Below, piece by piece: positions 24,770 to 33,591 of a stretch of DNA of 64,000 nucleotides. Position 1 is the stretch's first letter, and every line of letters begins with the position of its first letter. Source of the DNA: Desulfopila aestuarii DSM 18488. Lineage in GTDB: Bacteria > Desulfobacterota > Desulfobulbia > Desulfobulbales > Desulfocapsaceae. The DNA lies in the NCBI RefSeq assembly GCF_900143695.1, contig NZ_FRFE01000017.1, positions 1 to 64,000 on the forward strand, written 5' to 3'. Below the pieces are notes generated by a model. That model did not search any database, had not been told where the DNA came from, and was given only the letters and a program-made list of their open reading frames with translations. The position numbers and the translations under genes were made by a program.

Positions 24770-26110
24770 TCAGTTTGAATTGATTATTTCATGAAGGCGA
24801 AGAAGGCAATGGCGTGATCTGGCTAAATGCAGATGAATATAGCTGCCAAGAGCGTTATCGCTTACACACCCTTCCTTACCACCATCTTCGGTGGAATAGA
24901 GATACTCCAGTCCCGGGTCTCTTGCAATAATATCCGAATAGTGGAACTCGTGACCATATACCGTTTCACCAGCTCGACCGAGAAGACAATCATTTTGAAT
25001 GCGTGCAGTTCGATATCCAAGCCTGCTGAGCCGCGGTTTCATTCGCACGGACACTGGGAATATTGCTGCCATGGGAAAGACCTCACCATCACCATCAGTC
25101 AAATCGCGGGTCATATACATAAAGCCGCCGCATTCGCCATACACGAAGCCGCCATTTGTTGCAAAATTCGCAATTGCCCTTCGCATCTCCACATTAGCAC
25201 TCAGCTTTTGGCCATACAGCTCAGGATAACCACCCCCCAGGTAGATGCCGTCAAGGTTGGCGGGCAGGGATGTGTCATGTAGTGGGCTGAATTCTACCAA
25301 CTCAAAACCACAGCTTTCAAAGAGATCAAAGTTCTCTTGATAATAGAAGCAAAATGCTTCATCTCTGGCCACGGCCAGCCTACGTTTTTTCTGGGATACG
25401 GAAGGTTCTGTCGATAATACCGTCTCCGATACCGGTCTCGCGGCAAATTGCAGAAGCCGGTCAAGGTCGATATGCTCTTCAACCGCAGCGGCAAGTTTAT
25501 CCAACCTGGCATCACTGCCGGTAAACTCATGGCCCATATGCAGGCCCAGATGGCGTGAAGGCATCTCAAAATCGATGTCACGCGGGAAAAAACCGAGCAC
25601 CTCGCTTTCACAATGTTCTCGTACTGCATCTTCGATAAGTTTTCGATGCCGGGCTGAGCCAATCCTATTGCAGATCACTCCACAGATCTTCACCCTTGGA
25701 TCAAAACTTTCAAATCCCTTAATCACTGCTGCCACACTTTCGGCAGCAGAACGTACATCAATCACCAATAGCACAGGTAAATCAAGTAATGCGGCAAGCG
25801 AGGCAGAACTCGCCTCTCCACCATCAAAAAGACCCATCACTCCTTCAACCACCATCGCCTCACTTTCACTGGCATAATGGTGGAAAGAAGTCCTGCAGCA
25901 CTCTTTGCCCATCATGTACAAATCGAGATTAATTGATGGCCTGCCGGCAGCAAGTTGATGCAGAGTCGGATCGATGAAATCGGGACCACATTTAAATGGC
26001 TGGACATTCACTCCTCTTCGGGCAAGAGCGGCTAGCAATCCAAGGGTAAGAAGCGTCTTGCCTGAGCCACTACGCGTCGCTCCAATAAGAAATTGCGATC
26101 GTGTCTTCAT
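24770..26110 (-). CDS. cbiA: Cobyrinate a,c-diamide synthase
   Basis: Glutamine-dependent amidation of the a and c carboxylates of cobyrinate, using ATP. The 446-residue protein has the N-terminal dethiobiotin-synthetase-like ATPase (GATRSGSGKTLLTLG, about 9-23, then PFKCGPDFIDP) and a C-terminal class I glutamine amidotransferase domain with the nucleophilic cysteine in GECGGFMYM (about 324-332) and HFHYS/SYIHLH near the end. It abuts cbiB with no gap. It works just after CbiC in the pathway. Confidence 0.95.
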   Translation of the reverse strand: MKTRSQFLIGATRSGSGKTLLTLGLLAALARRGVNVQPFKCGPDFIDPTLHQLAAGRPSINLDLYMMGKECCRTSFHHYASESEAMVVEGVMGLFDGGEASSASLAALLDLPVLLVIDVRSAAESVAAVIKGFESFDPRVKICGVICNRIGSARHRKLIEDAVREHCESEVLGFFPRDIDFEMPSRHLGLHMGHEFTGSDARLDKLAAAVEEHIDLDRLLQFAARPVSETVLSTEPSVSQKKRRLAVARDEAFCFYYQENFDLFESCGFELVEFSPLHDTSLPANLDGIYLGGGYPELYGQKLSANVEMRRAIANFATNGGFVYGECGGFMYMTRDLTDGDGEVFPMAAIFPVSVRMKPRLSRLGYRTARIQNDCLLGRAGETVYGHEFHYSDIIARDPGLEYLYSTEDGGKEGCVSDNALGSYIHLHLARSRHCLLRLHEIINSN

Positions 26111-27106
26111 CTACCCTCCGATAATCATGAGTCTGCTTGCAAGCAGCAGCAAACCAAACAGGGCACTTGCCGTAAACATCAGCTTGTTGACCAGAACAAT
26201 ATCTGCTGGCACGAGTGTTCTCAGGGCTTCCCCCATGGTCGGTTTTTTCACAATGGATCCGAAGTAGCTGGAGTTGCCTCCAAGTTGCACCCCGAGAATG
26301 CCTGCAACAGCCGCCTCAGGGTGTCCGCTGTTGGGGCTGGCATGATTGTGCCGATCACGAAGAAAAATCTTCAACCCGCGAGCTGCATCCATACGCAGCA
26401 TCCAGGCAGCGGCTACCAAGGCAAGGCCGCTTAATCGCGCTGGCAGAAAATTGACCAGATCATCCACCAGGGCAGCCGTCCTGCCGAAGTGGAGATAACG
26501 ATCATTCTTGTATCCGTACATGGAATCCATTGTATTGATAGCCTTGTAGAAATATGCGCCAAGTAGTGCAAGTGAGATCTGCGAAAGCAACTCTCCTCCG
26601 GGGATAAGGCTTGCAAGAAAAGCGAAAAACAGCGGTGCGGTAATGCCATCCACCAGGTTTTCGGCCACCGTCTCAACACAGGCCCGGCAAACTCCATGCT
26701 TATCAAGTTCAGCAGTATCACGACCGACAATTTTGGCGACTTCTCTCCGGGCCGCGTCTATCCCTTCACCACTGATTAAAACCTGATAAACTCTGATGCT
26801 ATGATCATACAAACCGCGACAGGCAATTGAACTGGACAGGAGCACCACGGCAACCAGTGACTCAAGAACAGGAGAAATTTTGTGCAACAGCATCAATACA
26901 ATTCCTAGCACCAGCAGGGTCGAGCCCAACACCAGCAAGGTTGAAACAACACCGGCTAATCCAGGCGACACAAACACCTTTCTTGCCCGATCCTCATAGG
27001 TGGCACACAGCCAGCCAATTCCCTGAACAGGATGGGGAATACTTTTGGGGTCGCCTATGAGCAGGTCGAGGCAGAGAGCCGCAAGAAACTGGAGAGTAAT
27101 GATCAT
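26111..27106 (-). CDS. cbiB: Adenosylcobinamide-phosphate synthase
   Basis: Joins aminopropanol (phosphate) to adenosylcobyric acid, an inner-membrane enzyme. About 331 residues with several hydrophobic helices and the family motifs DLLIGDP...HPVQGIGWL near the N-terminus, a VETVAENLVDGITAPLFF segment (about 147-164) and NSGHPEAAVAGILGVQLGG (about 255-273). I place the start at the ATG 27106; a TTG four codons earlier is possible, and neither has a clear ribosome site. The aminopropanol phosphate comes from the CobD half of the fusion protein encoded just upstream, 20 bases away. Confidence 0.93.
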   Translation of the reverse strand: MIITLQFLAALCLDLLIGDPKSIPHPVQGIGWLCATYEDRARKVFVSPGLAGVVSTLLVLGSTLLVLGIVLMLLHKISPVLESLVAVVLLSSSIACRGLYDHSIRVYQVLISGEGIDAARREVAKIVGRDTAELDKHGVCRACVETVAENLVDGITAPLFFAFLASLIPGGELLSQISLALLGAYFYKAINTMDSMYGYKNDRYLHFGRTAALVDDLVNFLPARLSGLALVAAAWMLRMDAARGLKIFLRDRHNHASPNSGHPEAAVAGILGVQLGGNSSYFGSIVKKPTMGEALRTLVPADIVLVNKLMFTASALFGLLLLASRLMIIGG

Positions 27107-27126
27107 GATGAGAGTCAAAAAATTTT

Positions 27127-29718
27127 CTACAGCTTCAGCAGCTGATACACTTTTTCCATATCGAGATTTGACCGCACCGTATCAGCCAGTCGGTCAAATG
27201 CTGCCTCAAGGTTGTAGGGTGCAACAATTCTACCGAGCTTCGGGTAACCCTTCCGCTCTCTGACAGAATCGAGAAACCAGCGTCTGAAAGAATCACTGTC
27301 AAAGATGCCATGCAGGTATGTTCCCCATACAAGATGGTTATTTGAACCGGAACCGCAAAATCCGCCAGAAGCAAATTTTAGTACCGGAGCATGATCCGGC
27401 GACACGGAAATTCCGTGATGAATCTCATAGCCGAACACCTCAAGGCCTGAGGCGAGATGTGTACCTTGCTGGCGGACGAGACGTTTCTCAGCTTTCAGTT
27501 CAGTTGTAAGGTTTAATAACCCTAAGGCATCGATAGTCGCTTTACTTGATTCAATTCCGAGTGGATCAGCGATACTTCTGCCAAGAATCTGGTAGCCGCC
27601 GCAGATCCCAACAATTTCTTTCCCACTCTCGGCTAATTGCTTCAGCGGGCCGACAAAACCTTTATCCTGCACGAAGCGGAGATCGCCAATGACGTTTTTC
27701 GAACCTGGTAAAATAACCAGATCATATTGATCCAGTCCGACAGGAGAATCAACAACAGAGAGGGTCACATCAGGTTCATCAAGCAGCGGTTCTACATCAG
27801 TGAAGTTGGAAATGTGCGGGAAGTTGAGCAACGCAATTCTAATCGATTCCTGTTCTTTTGAAGCACGGTTAAAAGAGCCCGCCTTAAACGATACGGAATC
27901 TTCTTCCGGTAACCCGAGATCACTGAGGTATGGGACAACACCCAATGCCTCACGTCCGGTGTGTTCAATAAGATAGCGGTGCGCATCTTCCAGCAGGGAG
28001 GCCTGGCCGCGAAAACGGTTGACCACAAAGCCACCAATCAATTCACGCTCCCAGGGAGCAAGAACCTCCATTGTGCCGACAAAAGAGGCATAGACTCCAC
28101 CGCGGTCGATATCCCCCACCAGCAACACCGGGGCTTCAGCGTAGGCAGCCATCTTCATATTGACAATATCTTCCTGTTTCAGGTTCACCTCACCAGGTGA
28201 ACCTGCACCTTCAAGCACGATAGCCTGATATTCATCAGCAAGACTGTCGTAACACTCCCTGACTGCCTGCCAGGCTTGTGGTTTGTATTTGCCGTAATCT
28301 AGAACTGACATATTGCCAACCGGCTTGCCTTTCACAATTATCTGACTGCCGGTGTCGGAATTGGGCTTTAACAGGATAGGGTTCATCCGAACATCTGGAT
28401 CAAGCTTTGCCGCCTGAGCCTGGACCACCTGCGCCCTCCCCATCTCCTCACCATTTAAGGTAACAAAGGAGTTGAGCGACATATTCTGTGCTTTAAACGG
28501 TGCAACTCGTACCCCGTCCTGCAGGAGAATCCGGCACATAGCCGCAGTAAGAACCGACTTGCCGGCATTGGATGAGGTGCCCTGGAACATGATGGCAGGT
28601 GTTCTCGGACGCTGTACTTTTCTCCGCGTCGCAACGATGTCCGGGGCCAAACAGGTGGTCAGAGCTTCAACCATCCGTTCGTTTTCAGCCGCTGTTCTTA
28701 CGGCAATGCGAAAATACCGGTCATCGAGCCCCTCATAATTATCACAGCATCGGATTAATATGCCATGCTTCAAGAGTTGTTCGGCAAGTTGAGGAGACGT
28801 TGTTCCGTTCGTCAGTCGGATAAGCAGATAATTGGCCGCAGATGGATAGAGACGAAGCTGCTGGCAACCTTCAAGATCGGCTATCAGTTTTGCCCGAAAC
28901 GTTTGCGCAGTTTCCCTGCTTTGCTGTTGATAGTCTGTATCTTTAAGGCAGGCGACGCCAAATGACTGAGCTATGCAGTTAATAGTCCATGGCGGCATAC
29001 CATTCTGGAGCTTTGCTGCAATTTCGGTTGGAAACACACCAAAACCAAGACGCAGGCCGGGCACACCGAAAAATTTTGTCATGGAATTGAGGGTCAGGAT
29101 ATTATCACGTTTTCCGGCAACACTTTCGCCGTCAATGACAAAATCCAAAAACGCCTCGTCAATCAGAAAGGTAACCTTGGGGAAATCGCCAGCCAGAGCA
29201 AGGATGGTTTCGGCAGGAACAAGCACTCCGGTGGGATTATTGGGTGAACCAAAGATAACGAGATCGTTATCCAGCAATTGCCGACCAAGCTCTTCACTAT
29301 CGATCGCAAAGCCGTTTTGTTCATGTAACGGGACAGTAACTACGTCCATTCCGGCCTGACGTACCGCTTTCACGTAATCAATATAGGAAGGAACAGGGAT
29401 GACCGCTCTTTGGCACCCAAGAACGCGAGGCAAAAGATAGAGCAGTTCGGTAGAGCCGTTCGCCGGAATAACCATCTCCGATGAAACGCCGGTATACCGT
29501 GCGATAGAATCCACTAATTGCCGATAATCAGGATCGGGATAATGAAGAACCTGCTCAAGCTCCCGGCTGACCATGGCCCGCAGCCATTCTGGCGGCCCGA
29601 TGGGATTGATGTTTGCACTGAAATCTATTATCTGGCCGTAATCCTGACCAGCCTCCCGCAACACAGCGTGGATATTACCGCCATGACCGGTCCTGTTTCT
29701 CCCGGGTATTTCCGTCAT
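27127..29718 (-). CDS. CobD-CobQ fusion: threonine-phosphate decarboxylase and cobyric acid synthase
   Basis: An 863-residue fusion of two cobalamin enzymes. Residues 1 to about 365 are CobD, a PLP-dependent L-threonine-O-3-phosphate decarboxylase giving aminopropanol phosphate: HGGNIHAVLREAG, FSANINPIGPP, and the cofactor lysine in NSMTKFFGVPGLRLGF (about 210-225). From about 373 the chain is CobQ, which amidates the b, d, e and g side chains: FQGTSSNAGKS, PFKAQNMSLNS, LEGAGSPGEVNL and the amidotransferase cysteine in GICGGYQILG. The frame is open across the join without a stop or frameshift. CobQ makes the substrate and CobD the side-chain donor for CbiB, so the fusion couples the two inputs of the next gene's enzyme. 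Confidence 0.95.
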   Translation of the reverse strand: MTEIPGRNRTGHGGNIHAVLREAGQDYGQIIDFSANINPIGPPEWLRAMVSRELEQVLHYPDPDYRQLVDSIARYTGVSSEMVIPANGSTELLYLLPRVLGCQRAVIPVPSYIDYVKAVRQAGMDVVTVPLHEQNGFAIDSEELGRQLLDNDLVIFGSPNNPTGVLVPAETILALAGDFPKVTFLIDEAFLDFVIDGESVAGKRDNILTLNSMTKFFGVPGLRLGFGVFPTEIAAKLQNGMPPWTINCIAQSFGVACLKDTDYQQQSRETAQTFRAKLIADLEGCQQLRLYPSAANYLLIRLTNGTTSPQLAEQLLKHGILIRCCDNYEGLDDRYFRIAVRTAAENERMVEALTTCLAPDIVATRRKVQRPRTPAIMFQGTSSNAGKSVLTAAMCRILLQDGVRVAPFKAQNMSLNSFVTLNGEEMGRAQVVQAQAAKLDPDVRMNPILLKPNSDTGSQIIVKGKPVGNMSVLDYGKYKPQAWQAVRECYDSLADEYQAIVLEGAGSPGEVNLKQEDIVNMKMAAYAEAPVLLVGDIDRGGVYASFVGTMEVLAPWERELIGGFVVNRFRGQASLLEDAHRYLIEHTGREALGVVPYLSDLGLPEEDSVSFKAGSFNRASKEQESIRIALLNFPHISNFTDVEPLLDEPDVTLSVVDSPVGLDQYDLVILPGSKNVIGDLRFVQDKGFVGPLKQLAESGKEIVGICGGYQILGRSIADPLGIESSKATIDALGLLNLTTELKAEKRLVRQQGTHLASGLEVFGYEIHHGISVSPDHAPVLKFASGGFCGSGSNNHLVWGTYLHGIFDSDSFRRWFLDSVRERKGYPKLGRIVAPYNLEAAFDRLADTVRSNLDMEKVYQLLKL

Positions 29719-29775
29719 CTGATCACGCCTTCAGGTTTAAGGTGTCAAACTGGTGCTTCCACTTACATCTCGTAC

Positions 29776-30561
29776 TCAAATAATCGCTGTCAAGCCTATG
29801 GCAACGCTCATCTCGGTCAATTCACAGACCGCTCCCAGAGTGTCGCCGGTAACCCCACCTAGCCGGGTTCGGCAAAAGTTCCCGAACCAGAACACGGTAA
29901 ATGCCATTACCCCAATGACTGTAGCGGCAGTTCCGATTCCTCCTGCCAGCCATGTCACAAGTAAAAGCAAAATCAGACCACCCAACGCGGCGTATCGTGT
30001 TCTGGTGGAATAAAACAATCCGCCAAGACCGCCTTCCTCCCGTGCATAACGGTGCAGAGCCATGGTGAAGAGAATAGCCGTTCTACCAGCAAGAGGCATG
30101 CAGAACACGGCCAGCATAACCTTTTCAACAGGCATGGAGGTCAAGGCCGCATATTTACCAAGCAGTACAAGAATCAGCACCACTACGCCCATGGCTCCGG
30201 TCCGGCTGTCTTTCATTATCTCAAGACTGCGTTCTCGCGGACGGGCGCTCAGGAGACCGTCCGCACTGTCGGCAAGACCATCAAGATGGAGAAAACCCGA
30301 AATAGACGACATATACATCACACTGACAAAAACTGTGACATTTCCTGGAAAAATCATAGCAGTAAGCCAGCAGACCAACGCCCCAATACTGCTTAAAAGC
30401 AGACCAATCATCGGGAAGGCATAAATTGACTGCGGAAATAACTGCCCGTCCCTCTCAGCCGCCCATCTTACCGGTATAACTGTAAGGAAACGAAGAGCAC
30501 AGAAAAAGGATGCTATTGGTGCAAACGGTTCCTGCTTGTTTTCTTTCTCTTCAGGCTCCAT
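29776..30561 (-). CDS. cobS: Adenosylcobinamide-GDP ribazoletransferase (cobalamin synthase)
   Basis: Integral membrane enzyme that joins adenosylcobinamide-GDP to alpha-ribazole (phosphate), closing the nucleotide loop. The 261-residue protein has about six hydrophobic helices and the family motifs FFCALRFLTVIPV at the N-terminus, GFLHLDGLADSADGL (about 90-104) and DSRTGAMGVV (about 117-126). It ends 57 bases before cobDQ and follows cobT by 6 bases; both supply substrate. Confidence 0.95.
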   Translation of the reverse strand: MEPEEKENKQEPFAPIASFFCALRFLTVIPVRWAAERDGQLFPQSIYAFPMIGLLLSSIGALVCWLTAMIFPGNVTVFVSVMYMSSISGFLHLDGLADSADGLLSARPRERSLEIMKDSRTGAMGVVVLILVLLGKYAALTSMPVEKVMLAVFCMPLAGRTAILFTMALHRYAREEGGLGGLFYSTRTRYAALGGLILLLLVTWLAGGIGTAATVIGVMAFTVFWFGNFCRTRLGGVTGDTLGAVCELTEMSVAIGLTAII

Positions 30562-30567
30562 AGCTGG

Positions 30568-31635
30568 CTACTTATCTGCACCGGCAACAGCTGCTTCCTC
30601 GAATGTCAATACCTCGGTCAAAACCGCAATAGAAGCTTCGACGATATTCATGGCCAGCGCTGCACCTGTGCCTTCACCCAGTCGAAAGTTCAGGTCCAGT
30701 AGTGGCTTCTTGCAGCCTAGCAGTTCTTGCATATGTTTATGGCCCGGTTCAACCGACCGATGAGAGAAAATAAGATAATCGCGGATGAAGGGTTCGATTT
30801 TGTAGGCCACCAACGCTCCGGCAGTGGAGATAAAACCGTCTACCAACACTGGTTTTCTATTGGCCGCCGCCCCGATAATGAGACCGGCGATACCACCTAT
30901 TTCAAAACCGCCAACCTTAGCCAGGATATCGAGCCCATTTTTGGGATCCGGCTTATTCACCTCAATACTCTTACGCACAATGTTCATCTTGTGCTGCAGT
31001 TGCTCGTCGTTTAGACCAGTACCTCGACCGGTAAGTTCGGCCACATCCTTCCCGGTACACACTGCAGCAATAGCTGTAGATGGTGTCGTGTTGCCTATGC
31101 CCATATCGCCTGTTCCAAACAGGTCATACTCCTTGGATAACGTGTTGGCAACGTCGATCCCGGCCTCAATCGCCTTTCTTGCCATGGCATCACTCATGGC
31201 CGGTCCAACAGCGATATTGTTTGTACCAAAACCAATCTTCTTATCGATAATTTTTCCAGCAGTGGCCAGCTCACTCAAATCGGAAGCGACCCCCATATCG
31301 ACCACGAAAACATCCGCTTTCGCCTGTCGGCACAGAGCATTAATACCTGCGCCGCCACGCACGAAGTTGTAGACCATCTGGGGGGTGACTTCACTTGGAA
31401 ACTTGCTTACCCCCTCAGCAACAACACCATGATCGCCAGCCATGGTAACGATGGCTTTCTTACGAATCTTGGGAGTAACGGTTTGGGTCATACCGGCAAG
31501 CTCAATGGCCATATCCATCAGGTCGCCGAGCGACCAGTGGGGCAGTGCCAGGTTGTCAAGACGTGCTTTGGCGTGATCGCGTGCTTCGGAGTCCTGGGGA
31601 AAAATCTTTTCTTTCGTTGTCTCAAGTAAGCCCAT
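30568..31635 (-). CDS. cobT: Nicotinate-nucleotide-dimethylbenzimidazole phosphoribosyltransferase
   Basis: Activates the lower-ligand base by transferring ribose phosphate from nicotinate mononucleotide, giving alpha-ribazole phosphate. About 355 residues with the family signatures VTMAGDHGV (about 73-81), GMGIGNTTPS (about 164-174) and the C-terminal region holding the catalytic glutamate. I use the ATG at 31635; an in-frame TTG six codons upstream is less likely. It is followed 6 bases later by cobS, its partner in loop assembly. Confidence 0.95.
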   Translation of the reverse strand: MGLLETTKEKIFPQDSEARDHAKARLDNLALPHWSLGDLMDMAIELAGMTQTVTPKIRKKAIVTMAGDHGVVAEGVSKFPSEVTPQMVYNFVRGGAGINALCRQAKADVFVVDMGVASDLSELATAGKIIDKKIGFGTNNIAVGPAMSDAMARKAIEAGIDVANTLSKEYDLFGTGDMGIGNTTPSTAIAAVCTGKDVAELTGRGTGLNDEQLQHKMNIVRKSIEVNKPDPKNGLDILAKVGGFEIGGIAGLIIGAAANRKPVLVDGFISTAGALVAYKIEPFIRDYLIFSHRSVEPGHKHMQELLGCKKPLLDLNFRLGEGTGAALAMNIVEASIAVLTEVLTFEEAAVAGADK

Positions 31636-31704
31636 ATTCTGTTTCCGTACCAAATATTATGATTATCGTTCTTTTCGTTAACTCTTCGAGAGGGTAATGA
31701 TCCC

Positions 31705-32256
31705 TTAGAAGGAGATTGTTTCTTTCAATGTCAGCGGGATACCGCAGGAGACCAGTATAACTTCGTCGGCCCTTTTGGCAAGAATGGTGTTACACCTGCC
31801 AACAAGATCCCGATATTTTCGAGCCAGGCTGTTATCAGGGACAATACCAAGACCAACCTCGTTAGTCACCAGACAGACCGTACCTGGAAATGCTTCGATT
31901 GCTTCACTGAGGCGTGCAGCCTCCTCGCGCATTTCTGTCTCGCCAAAGATTCTGTTTTCCCGTTCAGCGGAAAACATCAGGTTATTTACCCACAGGGTTA
32001 AGCAGTCGATCAAAACCGTATCATATGTTTTTAGTCGTGCCAGCAATCCACAAAGGTCAGTCTCTTCTTCAGCTGAATCCCAGGCCCGCCCTTCCCGCTC
32101 TCGCTTATGGGCATCGATACGCTCGTCCATCTCAGGGTCGATGACCGGGCAAGTGGCGACAAAACACTTCGTTCCAGCTAAAGCCTCGCATCGCTCAAGT
32201 GCGTAACTGCTTTTCCCGGATCTGGCCCCGCCTGTTATAAGAATGATTTTTTTCAT
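31705..32256 (-). CDS. cobU: Adenosylcobinamide kinase / adenosylcobinamide-phosphate guanylyltransferase
   Basis: Bifunctional enzyme that phosphorylates adenosylcobinamide and then adds GMP from GTP, preparing it for CobS. About 183 residues with the Walker A LITGGARSGKSSYAL near the N-terminus, the guanylylated-histidine region DAHKRER, VLIDCLTLWV (about 80-89) and VTNEVGLGIVP (about 129-139). The ATG at 32256 is preferred over the GTG just before it. It lies 9 bases after cobC. Confidence 0.95.
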   Translation of the reverse strand: MKKIILITGGARSGKSSYALERCEALAGTKCFVATCPVIDPEMDERIDAHKREREGRAWDSAEEETDLCGLLARLKTYDTVLIDCLTLWVNNLMFSAERENRIFGETEMREEAARLSEAIEAFPGTVCLVTNEVGLGIVPDNSLARKYRDLVGRCNTILAKRADEVILVSCGIPLTLKETISF

Positions 32257-32265
32257 CACGTTGTT

Positions 32266-32844
32266 TCAAGAATTCAGAGAGGTCAGCACCCCACCCTGGC
32301 TATGGAGTGAAAGCGTCGAATAACGGCCCGGCCTGATATCAAAAAGGAGATAATTCGCTGGTGACAGGTTGAGGTAAAGACAAAGCAGATGGCGTATTAC
32401 GCCTCCGTGCGTCACGAGCAATATCTTCTCCGCTTCGCATTGCAGGATACATTCTTGTACCTTCTGCAGCCGACAAAGGAAATTACCGATATTTTCCCCG
32501 CCAGGGAAGGTGAACTGCTCCGACCAGTTGGACCAGGCAGCTACCTCACTTGGCCACAATTCAGCTATCTCGGAAAAGCTTTTATTCTCCCAGTCGCCAA
32601 AATCCATCTCCCGTAGATCATCTACTATCACGGGATCCAGGCTAAGCTGGAGGAACTCGGCACTCTGCCTGCATCGCAGCATGGGACTGCAAAACACGGC
32701 TGAAATATCTCTTCTACGAAGCCGTTCACCCGTCTGCGCTAACTGAACATAGCCATGCTCTGCGACCGCCATATCGGTTGAGCCTACCAACCGCCCATTG
32801 GCAGCCGTTTCACCATGTCGCAACAGATAAAGAGTTTTAGCCAT
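32266..32844 (-). CDS. cobC: Alpha-ribazole phosphatase-type histidine phosphatase
   Basis: A 192-residue histidine phosphatase with the catalytic LRHGET (about 8-13), a second histidine in VTHGGVIRHLL (about 144-154), and EMDFGDWE typical of CobC, the phosphatase that removes the 5'-phosphate of alpha-ribazole (phosphate) or adenosylcobalamin phosphate. The superfamily is broad (phosphoglycerate mutases), but the location within the cobalamin run, 3 bases after cbiH and 9 before cobU, makes CobC the likely role. Confidence 0.85.
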   Translation of the reverse strand: MAKTLYLLRHGETAANGRLVGSTDMAVAEHGYVQLAQTGERLRRRDISAVFCSPMLRCRQSAEFLQLSLDPVIVDDLREMDFGDWENKSFSEIAELWPSEVAAWSNWSEQFTFPGGENIGNFLCRLQKVQECILQCEAEKILLVTHGGVIRHLLCLYLNLSPANYLLFDIRPGRYSTLSLHSQGGVLTSLNS

Positions 32845-32847
32845 GAG

Positions 32848-33591
32848 CTATTTGGCCAGCTGGTATTTACCGGCATACCCTCGTGGAGTAACCATTTTGT
32901 TGCGCCATGTATAGGTTGACTCATTGCCGATGAGCACACACGACTGCATGTTGATTTCCTGATCGAGCATATCTGCAAGGGTAGTCACAACAATTTGCTC
33001 ATTGTCTCTGGTAGCAGCTGTAACGATACCAACCGGGGTCGTGAGCGGGCGGTATTGAGCTACAATATCTCTTGCTTTTTCTATATGAGATTCCCGCCGT
33101 TTGGACTTGGGGTTATAAATGGCTATGACAAAATCTGCTGAAGCTGCCGCATGCAGACGTTTTTCAATCACTTCCCATGGGGTGAGCAGATCTGACAGAC
33201 TTATAGCCACAAAATCATGCATAAGCGGTGCGCCAAGGCGTGCAGCGCAACTGTTAAGAGCGGCAAGACCAGGTATCACATTGATTTCCACGTCGCTATC
33301 ACGCTCGACTGCTATTTCATAGATAAGTCCGGCCATGGCATAAATGCCAGGATCGCCACCGGAGACAACGGCAACGGACGCACCGGCTTCGGCTTCCTCA
33401 AAGGCCAGGGTGCAGCGCTGCACCTCCTGCATCATCTGGGAGGAGATGACTTTTTTATCGGCCAGATACTCCGTAATCAAATCAAGATAGGTTGCATAGC
33501 CGATAACGACATCAGCATCCTGGATACATTGCAGGGCTTCAGGTGTTATATTGGCAACACTCCCCGGTCCGGTTCCGACAACATTGATCAT
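32848..33591 (-). CDS. cbiH: Precorrin-3B / cobalt-precorrin-3 C17-methyltransferase
   Basis: SAM-dependent methyltransferase that adds the C17 methyl and contracts the ring. About 247 residues with the tetrapyrrole methylase pattern: VGTGPGSVANITPEA at the N-terminus, VSGGDPGIYAMAG (about 77-89), NVIPGLAALNSCAARLGAP (about 106-124) and FVIAIYNPKSKRR. I place the start at 33591, where ATGA overlaps the cbiG stop by 4 bases; an ATG at 33597 is the alternative. Pairing with cbiG indicates the cobalt-early, anaerobic pathway. Confidence 0.93.
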   Translation of the reverse strand: MINVVGTGPGSVANITPEALQCIQDADVVIGYATYLDLITEYLADKKVISSQMMQEVQRCTLAFEEAEAGASVAVVSGGDPGIYAMAGLIYEIAVERDSDVEINVIPGLAALNSCAARLGAPLMHDFVAISLSDLLTPWEVIEKRLHAAASADFVIAIYNPKSKRRESHIEKARDIVAQYRPLTTPVGIVTAATRDNEQIVVTTLADMLDQEINMQSCVLIGNESTYTWRNKMVTPRGYAGKYQLAK

